Part shown: one piece after another, positions 7,814 to 16,235 of the stretch
Position numbering within the stretch: the first letter of the stretch is position 1
Layout: the number at the start of each line of letters is the position of its first letter
Notes under the pieces: generated by a model
Database searches by the model: none
What the model was told of the DNA's origin: nothing
Seen by the model: only the letters and a program-made list of their open reading frames with translations
Program-made: the position numbers and the translations under genes
NCBI GenBank assembly: GCA_015231915.1
Contig: JADGAR010000001.1
Span: forward strand, 1 to 55,183
DNA length: 55,183 bases
From: Magnetococcales bacterium
Lineage (GTDB): Bacteria; Pseudomonadota; Magnetococcia; Magnetococcales; Magnetaquicoccaceae
Direction: 5' to 3'

Positions 7814-8527
7814 GTGAATGCCCTGGAAATAACGAATGTAAGCCTGCGCCTCGACCAACGCCCGGTGCTGGAGCAGGTGTCGTTGACCATCCCGGCGGGC
7901 AGTTTCTTCGGTCTGGCGGGAGGCAACGGGGCCGGCAAAACCACCCTGCTCAAATGCATCCTGGACCTCGGTCGCCCGGATCAGGGCGCCATCACGATCT
8001 TCGGTGTGCCCTCCACCGTGGATGCGGCCCGGCAGGGCGTGGCCTATCTGCCGGAACGGTTTCTCCCCCCGCCCTATCTGACCGGCGAGGAGTTTCTCTC
8101 CAGCCTGCTGAGGCTGCATGGCGCGCCGGTCACCCGCAAGGGAGTGGAACAGACCCTGATCGACCTGGACATGGACCCCGCTGCCCTGCGCAAACCGATC
8201 CGCACGCTCTCCAAGGGCATGACCCAGAAACTGGGCCTGGCAGGCTGCCTGGCCAGCGGCAAACCGATCCTTTTGCTGGACGAACCCACCTCCGGCCTCG
8301 ATCCCGTGGCCCGGTCGCTTCTGAAGAACCAACTGCTGCGCCTCAGGGAACAAGGCGCCACGGTGTTCATCAACACCCACATCCTCAGCGACGTGGAGCG
8401 ACTGTGCGACGCCATGGCCATTCTCCACCAGGGACGCCTCCGCTTTCACGGCAGCCCCGCCGCCTGTCTGGACCGGTTCGGCGGTCCCTCCCTGGAAGAA
8501 GCCTATCTCCAGGCGGTCGCCGGGTGA
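7814..8527 (+). CDS. ABC transporter ATP-binding protein
   Basis: 237 residues. Walker A GGNGAGKTT (about residues 36-44), signature LSKGMTQKLGLA in place of LSGGQ, Walker B PILLLDEPTSGLD and the switch His in INTHILSDVERL. The Q-loop region reads YLPERF, a variant typical of the CcmA/NatA group of ABC-2 type exporters. The start is GTG with AAGGAAG just before it. No permease gene is adjacent: upstream is the divergent GGDEF gene and downstream a hybrid kinase, so the membrane partner must be elsewhere. Confidence 0.87.
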   Translation: MNALEITNVSLRLDQRPVLEQVSLTIPAGSFFGLAGGNGAGKTTLLKCILDLGRPDQGAITIFGVPSTVDAARQGVAYLPERFLPPPYLTGEEFLSSLLRLHGAPVTRKGVEQTLIDLDMDPAALRKPIRTLSKGMTQKLGLAGCLASGKPILLLDEPTSGLDPVARSLLKNQLLRLREQGATVFINTHILSDVERLCDAMAILHQGRLRFHGSPAACLDRFGGPSLEEAYLQAVAG

Positions 8528-8593
8528 GCCATGGGCAACGGTTTTTTGTAAAAATCATTGGCGTTAGGGCACCAAATCGGATATATAAACCGA

Positions 8594-11011
8594 ATGAGCG
8601 CCTACTCTTCCTCCCTGCCCACACCGGAAGCCTTTCTCCAGATGACCCGTCATCTGGAAGAAGGCATGTACATTCTGGACGCGGCAGGCAACCTGCTCTT
8701 TGTCAACGAAGTGGCGGAACGCCTGCTGGGCTGGAACCAGGCGGAACTGCTGGGCAGGAATCCCCACGGGATCTTTCACTACCAGAACGCCAGCGGCGAT
8801 TGCGTGCCGGTGGAAGCCTGCCCGATCCTGGCCAGCGTCCAACGGGGCGAGACCTTCCGCTCCCAGGAGGATGTCTTCACCCACCGGGACGGCCACATGA
8901 TCCCGATCTCCCTGATCGCCTTCCCCATCCTTGAAGAAGGACGCATCACCGGCAGCTTCACCCTGTTCACGGATCTCAACCGGCGCCGGCAGTGGGAACG
9001 GGATGTCCGGCAGGCCCGGGACATCGCCATGGAGACCGCACGCCTGAAATCGGAATTCCTGGCCAACATGAGCCACGAAATCCGCACCCCCATCAACGGC
9101 GTGATCGGCATGGCCGATCTGCTGCTGGACACCAAGATCAACAAGGAACAACGGGAACTGGCCACCACGCTCCGGGAGTCGGCCCAGGCGCTGCTGACCA
9201 TCGTGAACGACATCCTCGACTTCACCAACCTCGAGGCGGGCCGCCTGGAGAGCGCGGCGATGCCCTTCAATCCCCTGAAGGTGGTGGAGGAGGTGGCGGA
9301 ACTGATGGCCTCCCAGGCCCAGCAAAAAAATCTCGATCTGCTCACCGATGTCAGCCCCAAGCTGCCGAGCATCCTGCTCGGCAATCCGGCGCGTCTGCGT
9401 CAGGTGCTGTTGAACCTGGTGGGCAATGCGGTCAAATTCACCCGCAAGGGGGAAGTGGTCATTCAGGCCCGGCTGACGGAAAAACTGCACCCCCCCCTGG
9501 TGGTGCGGTTTTCGGTGACCGACACCGGGATCGGGATTCCCAAGACCGCGATGCATCGGGTGTTTCAGCCCTTCACCCAGGTGGACGGCTCCAGCACGCG
9601 CGCCTTCGGGGGGATGGGACTGGGGCTGTCCATCGCCAACCGCCTGGTGGAACTGATGGGCGGCGAAATGGGCATGAGCAGCCGGCGTGGCAAAGGGTCC
9701 ACCTTCTGGTTCACGGTCCCCTTCCCCGTCGCCTCCCAGAACGAGGCAACGGCCACCGTCCCCCTGACCCCGACCCAGCTGAAAGGCATCAAGGCCCTGG
9801 TGGTGGACCCCAGACAGACCAGCCAGACCATTCTGCTCAATCACCTGCTGAACTGGAACATGAAATGCGCTGCGGTGGAAAACCCGGCGGAAGCACTGGT
9901 CCATCTCAAACACGAGGCACAGGCCGGGGCGCCTTGCGACATCCTGCTGCTGGCGGCCACCCCCATCCCCCTGGAGGAGTGCATGGCGCTGGGCCGCAAC
10001 ATCACCGACGATCCGGAACTCCCCCCCATCGGGCTGGTGCTCATCACCGGGATGCACGAAAAAAATGCGTTCGAGGAGGCCCGCAAGGCCGGTTTCGTTG
10101 CGCATCTGACCAAACCCCTGCACCGGCATCAACTGCTGGATTGCCTGCTGGCGCTCCTCAACCCGGCGCCGCCCCAGGAACAGGATGCCACGCCTGCGGA
10201 GAACGTCCAGCAACCGGCCATCGTCGCCCGCCCCACGCCGCCGCCCCACGCCGAGGAACGACCGGAACGCCTCATTCTGCTGGCCGAGGACAACGCCGTC
10301 AACCAGAAGGTGGCGCAAATGCAGATCAGCCGCCTGGGCTATGCGGTGCATACCGTGGCCAACGGCAAGGAGGCGATCCACGCCCTGCAATCCGGCGCCT
10401 ATGCCCTGGTGCTCATGGACTGCCAGATGCCCATCCTGGACGGTCTCCAGGCCAGCCACGCCATCCGGCAGCAGGAGAGCGCGGAAGGTCGTCCCCGCAC
10501 CCCGATCATCGCCCTCACCGCCAACCCCCAGCCAGACGACGTGCAGCGCTGTCTGGCCCACGGCATGGACGACACCCTCAACAAGCCGATCCGCATCGAG
10601 GACCTGGCGGAAAAACTGGATCAATGGCTCCCCGGACGCCAACCCGCCGCCCCGCTCCCGGATGGCGCCGAGACCCAGGCAAGCCCGCCCATCTCCCTGG
10701 AACAGTTGAAGAACAGCTTCGGCTCGGATCCCAAGGTGCTCATGGAATTCATCGACACCTATCTGTCCAGCGCTTCGCTGATCATTGCAAAATTGAAGAA
10801 AAACCTTAAGATCAAGGATGCGGCGCTCGTGGGGGAGAATGCCCATGAACTCAAAGGCGCCAGCGCCAACCTGGGCGCCAACGGCATGCATCACCTCTGT
10901 GTGCAACTCCAGGAAGCGGCCAGGGGGAGCGACCTGGGACAGTGCCGTGCGCTGATCGATCAGATTCAAAAGGAATACCGCCGATGCGAGAGCTTCATCA
11001 AGAAAGCGTGA
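8594..11011 (+). CDS. Hybrid sensor histidine kinase: PAS-HisKA-HATPase-REC-REC-Hpt
   Basis: 805 residues, cytosolic because no membrane segment is seen. PAS domain about 10-130. HisKA with SHEIRTPINGVIGMADLLL, phospho-His at 161. HATPase with GNAVKFT, DTGIGIP and GMGLGLSI. The first receiver domain (about 395-520) is degenerate: the phosphoacceptor site reads LLLAATPIP, with no Asp. The second receiver is canonical (AEDN, Asp609 in LMDCQMPILDG, and NKPI). The C-terminal Hpt has HELKGASANLGA, His751. This is a BarA-like internal phosphorelay that needs a separate response regulator, none of which is in the window. It is followed by a coupled small gene and an Hsp70-like ATPase. Confidence 0.92.
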   Translation: MSAYSSSLPTPEAFLQMTRHLEEGMYILDAAGNLLFVNEVAERLLGWNQAELLGRNPHGIFHYQNASGDCVPVEACPILASVQRGETFRSQEDVFTHRDGHMIPISLIAFPILEEGRITGSFTLFTDLNRRRQWERDVRQARDIAMETARLKSEFLANMSHEIRTPINGVIGMADLLLDTKINKEQRELATTLRESAQALLTIVNDILDFTNLEAGRLESAAMPFNPLKVVEEVAELMASQAQQKNLDLLTDVSPKLPSILLGNPARLRQVLLNLVGNAVKFTRKGEVVIQARLTEKLHPPLVVRFSVTDTGIGIPKTAMHRVFQPFTQVDGSSTRAFGGMGLGLSIANRLVELMGGEMGMSSRRGKGSTFWFTVPFPVASQNEATATVPLTPTQLKGIKALVVDPRQTSQTILLNHLLNWNMKCAAVENPAEALVHLKHEAQAGAPCDILLLAATPIPLEECMALGRNITDDPELPPIGLVLITGMHEKNAFEEARKAGFVAHLTKPLHRHQLLDCLLALLNPAPPQEQDATPAENVQQPAIVARPTPPPHAEERPERLILLAEDNAVNQKVAQMQISRLGYAVHTVANGKEAIHALQSGAYALVLMDCQMPILDGLQASHAIRQQESAEGRPRTPIIALTANPQPDDVQRCLAHGMDDTLNKPIRIEDLAEKLDQWLPGRQPAAPLPDGAETQASPPISLEQLKNSFGSDPKVLMEFIDTYLSSASLIIAKLKKNLKIKDAALVGENAHELKGASANLGANGMHHLCVQLQEAARGSDLGQCRALIDQIQKEYRRCESFIKKA

Positions 11012-11394
11012 CACCCATCCCCCACGAGGAGCGCCTCCAGCGTTGGCTGGCCATCGCCAAGGAACGGTTTCCGGAACAGTTGGCCGCCCATCTGGATCCC
11101 CACCCGGCGCGCTGGGTTGCGGTCACCGAAAACGGCCCGCAAGAAGACCGGCAACGCTGCACCGCCTATCTGCGCGATCCCCTCGATCTCCCCTATTGGG
11201 CCTTCGTTCTGGCCAAGAGCTACCTGGACGACGTGGGCGAATGGCCCCTGTTCGGCATGTTCGTGGAACAGGCCCTGAACCAATGGGAAGAACATGGCGA
11301 TCCCCAACGCGCGGTTCGGGAGATCCTCGCGCAGGTCAAGCCGGTCTGGTCCGATCTGGATGTCATCCATGTGGGCGAGGAAGCAGCGGAATAA
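11008..11394 (+). CDS. Hypothetical protein coupled to the hybrid kinase
   Basis: About 128 residues, soluble and acidic, rich in Trp and Pro (PYWAFVLAKSYLDD, PLFGMFVEQAL). I do not recognise the family. The GTG at 11008 overlaps the kinase stop as GTGA, a typical coupling; an in-frame ATG at 10984 would overlap by 28 bases. It lies between the kinase and the Hsp70-like gene with no room for a separate promoter, so the three may form one unit, perhaps as signalling partner or adaptor (inference). Confidence 0.65.
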   Translation: MTPIPHEERLQRWLAIAKERFPEQLAAHLDPHPARWVAVTENGPQEDRQRCTAYLRDPLDLPYWAFVLAKSYLDDVGEWPLFGMFVEQALNQWEEHGDPQRAVREILAQVKPVWSDLDVIHVGEEAAE

Positions 11395-11442
11395 CGCCAT
11401 GACCGATCTTTCCATCCAAACGCCACGCCATTGGAGTCCTCC

Positions 11443-14325
11443 ATGAAGGTTCACAGCATACGTCTGCGCGAAAACAAGCTGCTCCCCCGCCAGTCCGCCG
11501 AAGTGGACCCGCTGGCCCGCAAACGGCTCAGGGAGCTGCGCGCGGAAATCATTGCGCTGCTCAGCCGGCAACGGTTCATCTCCTTCATCAAGCAACCGAA
11601 ACTCCATTTTGACAATCAGCTCAACTGCCTGTGGCTGCTGCACGAGTTCCTCACCACCCCGGAGCAGATGTTTCAGCATGTGGCGCGGCTGCAAATCTAC
11701 GCCTTTCGTCACTGGGAAGTCCCCTCCATGGAGGCGCTGCGTTCCATGGCCCGCGAGGATCTCATTCGCAGTCACGAAAAATTCCGCCGGGCCACGCTGC
11801 TCTCCTCGGACCCGGTCCCGAACGGCAAGGGTTACCGGACCATCACCATCGGCGGGGGGAGCGAAAACGACGCCACCACCGCCGAGCATCTGGTGCTTCC
11901 CATGCATCGGGTGGCGCAACGGGACATTTTCGCCTTCATTTTGAGCCACGGCCTGATCCCCCGTGACATCGAAGGGGTGGGCGAGAAGATGCACGAACTC
12001 TATCGCCTGACCAAGGAACTGAATCAACAGCAACGCACGGCCCAACCCGCATCGCCCCTCTCCCAGGATGCCCTGCGCAGTCGTCTGCTGGAAGGGGACT
12101 GGATGCGCGCCCGCCTGCCGATTCTGGAACCCTCCTGCCTGACCGACATGGAAAAAGGGGTCTGGGAGCTGTATCAACCCACCGTGCCCACGGGCAAGGG
12201 TTGGGTCGAACTGGCCCTGGACCCGCCGTGGGAGGCGCGCAACCCGGAAATGGACGTGCGCAAGGGGGTGATCGCCATCGACTTCGGCACCAGTTCCACG
12301 GTGGTGGCCTGCCGGGAGGACGGCAAGACCTCGCTGTTGCGGGTGGGGATGTCCGATTTCTACCGCAAGCCCGTGCCTGCGGACTACCAGAACCCGACGA
12401 TTCTGGAATTCGTCAATCTGCCGCGCTTTTTGAGCGCCTGGACCAGCGAGGCCCATCAGCCCATGACCCGCTGGGAGGATTTCCACTTTTCCCACGAGGC
12501 CCTCAAGAACTTCCGGGAGAACGAAGGGAATCAGCGCATCGTGGCCAGCCTGCTGACCAACATCAAGCAATGGCCCCTCACCCCGCCGGAATACCGCAAC
12601 CGGCGCATCACGGACCAGACGAGCGGCATGGAGGTGGAAATCCGCGCCACGGACGCCCCGATGCCGGTACGCGGTCAACCCATTGCGGTCTCCTGGGAGG
12701 ATCCCTTCGATCCCATCGAGCTGTACGCCTATTATCTTGGCCTGTTCATCAACCATCGGGCCAACGGGTTGTTTCTGGAGTATTACATGACCTTTCCGGT
12801 GACCTATCCCCGTGAGGTCAAGCGTTCGCTTTTGACGGCCTTTTCCCGCGGACTGATGCGCAGCCTGCCGGAAACCCTGATGCTGAGTCCGCTCATGGAG
12901 CGTTTTCACGTGCGGGAGGAGGCGTCCGAACCGGCGGCCTACGCCGCGTGCGCCCTGGAGGAGTTGGCCATTCCGGCCACCACCGATGGGACGGCCTACG
13001 CGGTGTTCGACTTCGGCGGCGGGAGCACGGATTTCGATTTCGGACTGTACCGCAGCCCCACGCACCAGGAGGTGGCACAGGGCTACGAACGGGTGATCGA
13101 GCGGTTCGGGGCCAGCGGCGACATGTATCTGGGCGGCGAAAACCTGGTGGCCAATCTGGCCTATCTGGCCTTCCAGCAGAATCTGGATCTGTGCCGGGAG
13201 CATCAGATTCCGTTCACGCTGCCGCCGGAGGCGGAGCGGTTTCCCGGACACGAGATGTTTCTGGACAACTCGCACGTGGCGCAGACCAACACGGCTTTGT
13301 TGACGGCCAAGGTCCGCCCCTTGTGGGAGAACTTCCGCTGGGATCTGGAGCCGATGCCGGGCGCCGCTCCCGGAGAGAAGAAGCCCGCACGGCGGCAAAC
13401 GGACCGGATTGCCGATGCCTTGAGCGAGTACCTGACCGGGACGGACTTCACGCTGCTGGCCGGGACGCAGACGATTCGCGCGCCGGACAACATCCTGGAG
13501 GTTGCGGTGGAGTTCTTGAACCGCAACCGGGAGAAGGTGCCGGTGACCATGCGGATCGATCGGGACGGGATCAATCATTTTCTGGTGCGGCGCGTGGGTC
13601 AGGGGATTCACCGGTTTTTCGTGGCGATGAAGCAGGCGTTTGCAGATCGCGGGGTCGTGCCCGAGGAGGTGCATGTGCTGCAGGCCGGCAACGCGAGCCG
13701 CGCCCTGCTGGTCCAGGCGTTGTTCGCGGCCTTGCTGCAACAGAAGATGTTCAAGTGGACGCCGCCGCCGGAGGGGGTCTTGAAGAATCTGGCCCTGGAG
13801 GAGATTCAGCACTCGGTGGCGTTCGAGCATTTCATCGTGCATCGTCCGCCGGTGGGGGATCCGGAGAACCCGTACCGACCGACGGCCAAGACCGGGGTGG
13901 CCATCGGGCTGCTGAAGCTGATCCCCGGCGAGAGTCTGCTGGCCATCAGCGCCACGCCTGCCGGGGAGCACGACGAGGCGCCGTTCCGGCTGTTCGTGGG
14001 TCGTTTGCATCAGGGGGTTTTCCAGCCGGTTTTGACCCAGAACGGGGCCTATCGGGAGTGGCGGGAGGTCGGCGTGCCGACGCGTGGAACCTTTGTGTTG
14101 CTCTACTCCTCGTCGCCGTTGGCCGGGCTGGGGACGTTGCCGCGCGGGGCGCAGGAGTTGCGGGAGAAGAGTCTGTTCTTTGGTCCTGGTCTGGTGAAGG
14201 AGAAGCGTCTGTACATTCAGGCCGTGGCCACGACGGAGGTGGAGTTGTGTCTGGCCGACTCTTTGGAGCAGATTCTGTTGCGACCGGAGGATGTGTTGCA
14301 CCGGATGCGTGTGACGTTGCAGTAG
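11443..14325 (+). CDS. Large Hsp70/actin-like ATPase with a novel N-terminal extension
   Basis: 960 residues, far longer than DnaK. The first 275 residues are a helical, charged extension that I do not recognise. The ATPase core follows: phosphate-1 motif IAIDFGTSSTVVA (Asp280), phosphate-2 motif VFDFGGGSTDFDFG (Asp523) and an adenosine-site segment VHVLQAGNASRALL. There is no DnaK-like EEVD tail and no dnaJ or grpE gene nearby; the part after about residue 790 is unlike the DnaK substrate domain. GGAG six bases before the ATG at 11443 sets the start, and a TTG at 11431 is less likely. It probably belongs with the kinase and small gene upstream. Function unknown; a regulatory chaperone or cytoskeletal-type ATPase is possible. 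Confidence 0.82.
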   Translation: MKVHSIRLRENKLLPRQSAEVDPLARKRLRELRAEIIALLSRQRFISFIKQPKLHFDNQLNCLWLLHEFLTTPEQMFQHVARLQIYAFRHWEVPSMEALRSMAREDLIRSHEKFRRATLLSSDPVPNGKGYRTITIGGGSENDATTAEHLVLPMHRVAQRDIFAFILSHGLIPRDIEGVGEKMHELYRLTKELNQQQRTAQPASPLSQDALRSRLLEGDWMRARLPILEPSCLTDMEKGVWELYQPTVPTGKGWVELALDPPWEARNPEMDVRKGVIAIDFGTSSTVVACREDGKTSLLRVGMSDFYRKPVPADYQNPTILEFVNLPRFLSAWTSEAHQPMTRWEDFHFSHEALKNFRENEGNQRIVASLLTNIKQWPLTPPEYRNRRITDQTSGMEVEIRATDAPMPVRGQPIAVSWEDPFDPIELYAYYLGLFINHRANGLFLEYYMTFPVTYPREVKRSLLTAFSRGLMRSLPETLMLSPLMERFHVREEASEPAAYAACALEELAIPATTDGTAYAVFDFGGGSTDFDFGLYRSPTHQEVAQGYERVIERFGASGDMYLGGENLVANLAYLAFQQNLDLCREHQIPFTLPPEAERFPGHEMFLDNSHVAQTNTALLTAKVRPLWENFRWDLEPMPGAAPGEKKPARRQTDRIADALSEYLTGTDFTLLAGTQTIRAPDNILEVAVEFLNRNREKVPVTMRIDRDGINHFLVRRVGQGIHRFFVAMKQAFADRGVVPEEVHVLQAGNASRALLVQALFAALLQQKMFKWTPPPEGVLKNLALEEIQHSVAFEHFIVHRPPVGDPENPYRPTAKTGVAIGLLKLIPGESLLAISATPAGEHDEAPFRLFVGRLHQGVFQPVLTQNGAYREWREVGVPTRGTFVLLYSSSPLAGLGTLPRGAQELREKSLFFGPGLVKEKRLYIQAVATTEVELCLADSLEQILLRPEDVLHRMRVTLQ

Positions 14326-14329
14326 GGAT

Positions 14330-15007
14330 TCATGCCGGCAGGGCCTTGATGTTGCTGAGCTGGTCGAGGGTCCCCAGCAGCAGGAGGCGGTGCTCGGCGA
14401 GCAGCAGGGTATCCGGCGGTGGGTTGAGGAGGATTTTTTCCCCGGTATTGCGTGCGGTCGGGGGGATGCGCAGACCGATGAGGCTGACGCCGAAGCGGGT
14501 ACGCAGTGTCAAGCCGCTCAGGGTATGTCCTGCGAAGGGTGCCGGGCAGGGGATTTCGATCATGGCGACGTTGAAGCCGAGGGGGATGCGTTCCGCCAGG
14601 TCGGGATGGAGGAGTTTGTTGGCGATGCGTGTTGCCATGTCCCGTTGCGGAAAGATGACCTCGGTGGTGCCGAAGGTCCGGATGGCGTCGCCCTGATTGT
14701 CGCTGTCCACCTGGACGAGGATGCGCGCCACGCCACGTTTATGGAGTGCGTGGGTTGCCAAGACGGTGACATCGAAATGTTTGCGGATGGCCACGATGGC
14801 GCAATCCACATCGAAGGCGCCGATGCTTTCCATGGCCTCGTCGTCGAGGGCGTCGCAGCAGACGGCACGGCTCACCTCGTCGCGGACCACGGCGACCCTC
14901 TCCTCGTCGCGATCCACCGCCAGGACCCTTGCCCCGCCTTCACTCAGCGCCCTGGCCGCCTGTCTGCCGAAGGTTCCCAGTCCCACTACCAGAAAATGGT
15001 TTGCCAT
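14330..15007 (-). CDS. ktrA: KtrA/TrkA-type potassium channel regulatory subunit
   Basis: 225 residues. RCK_N domain with the nucleotide-binding VVGLGTFGRQAARAL, then AVDRDEERV and the acidic DALDDEAM; the C-terminal RCK_C half (about 135-225) has FAGHTLSGLTLRTRFGVSLIGL. It binds adenine nucleotide on the cytoplasmic face and gates a KtrB pore. The matching membrane subunit is not adjacent but about 22 kb away (36608-37981). The stop converges with the Hsp70-like gene at a 4-base gap. MANHFLVVG is the natural family start. Confidence 0.85.
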   Translation of the reverse strand: MANHFLVVGLGTFGRQAARALSEGGARVLAVDRDEERVAVVRDEVSRAVCCDALDDEAMESIGAFDVDCAIVAIRKHFDVTVLATHALHKRGVARILVQVDSDNQGDAIRTFGTTEVIFPQRDMATRIANKLLHPDLAERIPLGFNVAMIEIPCPAPFAGHTLSGLTLRTRFGVSLIGLRIPPTARNTGEKILLNPPPDTLLLAEHRLLLLGTLDQLSNIKALPA

Positions 15008-15339
15008 GGTTGTTGTCCCAACGGTCGAGATGAGATCTTGATCGCGCAAGGCGCATGATGGTGACAGTGTAGAACACCCCCGCGCCCAGGAAAAGGGGCA
15101 CTCGCAGAGAAGACAATGCGCGATGCATATTCATCCCTGCAGATAACCGCCGCTACTTCTATATTTTATTGTTTTTGCATTAAAATTTATACATATCAAT
15201 ATTATTTTCGATAAAATTATAACTTAAGACAAAAAAAAGAAAAAAAACGTCTTGCAATATATTTTTTTCGACTTAAAATACGCATTCCAGTTAGCAGGAG
15301 ACCACAAAAGACCAGGGAAGCAGTCGGCATGGATTCGTG
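15008..15339. other. Intergenic, AT-rich boundary of the island
   Basis: 332 bases between the divergent ktrA and DMT exporter genes. The first 120 bases have ordinary GC-rich composition. From about 15160 the sequence becomes runs of A and T (15170-15275), marking the left edge of the AT-rich island. I see no gene, tRNA or inverted repeat of note; promoters for both genes should lie here. Confidence 0.6.
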
Positions 15340-16206
15340 ATGAACGTACCAGAAATTGCTCTCAACAATCATATACTTGCCATTGCGAGCGCCTTCTTTG
15401 GGGCGTTGTCGAATCTGCTTGCCAAGACCATATTGCAGGATGTGACGGCCAAGGACATCCTTGGGGTCAATTTTCTGATCATGACAGGAATCATGTCGCT
15501 TTTGTCTCCGGCGTTTTTTGAGATCAAAGGATCCTTGAAAATTGTTATCCCTCTCGTCTTACTGATCTCCGTTGTTGATTTTTTTGCCAATTATTTTTTC
15601 TTTAAATCCTTTGAAAAAAGCGATGTATCGGTCGTCACGCCGATGTTGGCGCTGGCCCCTGGCTTTACCTTCTTATTTGCCTGGTTGTTGTTGGGGGAAT
15701 CGGTGACATGGATGCAGTTGATCCTGTCGATTGGGGTGGTGGCTGGGATCGTGGCGTTTTCGGCGGATTTTTCCAAATTGCGGGAGTCATTGAACAACAC
15801 GTTATTGCCGGCACTCACGGCATCCCTGTTGTTCGGTTTTTCGGCCATACCCAGCAAGTATCTTTTATCGAACGGTCTCATGAACGCCCCCACCTTGTAT
15901 GAACTGCGAGGAGCGATCATCGGCTTGAGCGCCATTTTGATCTTCGGTGCCGGGATCAATCAACTGACGGCCAATCATTTCCGGAAAATCCTGGTGCGGG
16001 GGATTGTCGTCATTGTGCAGTGGCTGCTGCTTTACCTGGCACTCACCAACGGAAAATCTGGGGTGACCTACACTCTGGGCAACATCACACCAATATTTGT
16101 ATTTTTATTAGGAATACTCTTTCTAAACGAAAAAATCACTACAAAAAAATTAGCCGCCGCACTGTCTGTTATTATTTTATCATTACTGGTAATCAAGCCA
16201 TCATAA
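15340..16206 (+). CDS. EamA/DMT-superfamily transporter
   Basis: 288 residues with about ten hydrophobic helices in two EamA-like halves, the second starting near GFSAIPSKYLLS. Features of the family are ASAFFGALSNLLAK in the first helix, SVVTPMLALAPGFTFLFAWLLLGE, and at the end GNITPIFVFLLGILFLNEKIT. Members export amino acids or other small metabolites, or import nucleotide sugars. The ATG at 15340 directly follows an in-frame GTG; ribosome-site evidence is weak. It heads an AT-rich co-directional gene group whose other products act on aspartate-type substrates, so export of an amino-acid-derived compound is a reasonable guess. Confidence 0.8.
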   Translation: MNVPEIALNNHILAIASAFFGALSNLLAKTILQDVTAKDILGVNFLIMTGIMSLLSPAFFEIKGSLKIVIPLVLLISVVDFFANYFFFKSFEKSDVSVVTPMLALAPGFTFLFAWLLLGESVTWMQLILSIGVVAGIVAFSADFSKLRESLNNTLLPALTASLLFGFSAIPSKYLLSNGLMNAPTLYELRGAIIGLSAILIFGAGINQLTANHFRKILVRGIVVIVQWLLLYLALTNGKSGVTYTLGNITPIFVFLLGILFLNEKITTKKLAAALSVIILSLLVIKPS

Positions 16207-16235
16207 AGATTCTATAATACGGAGACAAGAAAAAA

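Noticed and set aside
10966-14301. Very long antisense open frame (over 1,000 codons) opposite the Hsp70-like gene; similar ones opposite the hybrid kinase (8564-11014), gspE/NhaD (41800-44724) and TPR-SPY (26855-29230)
   Set aside because: Low-complexity Gln/Gly/Arg-rich translations without domains, exactly mirroring high-GC codon usage of recognised genes on the other strand.
15200-15265. Possible hairpin AAGAC...GTCTT in the A-rich tract before the DMT gene
   Set aside because: Only five pairs with a homopolymer loop; likely chance in AT-rich DNA.
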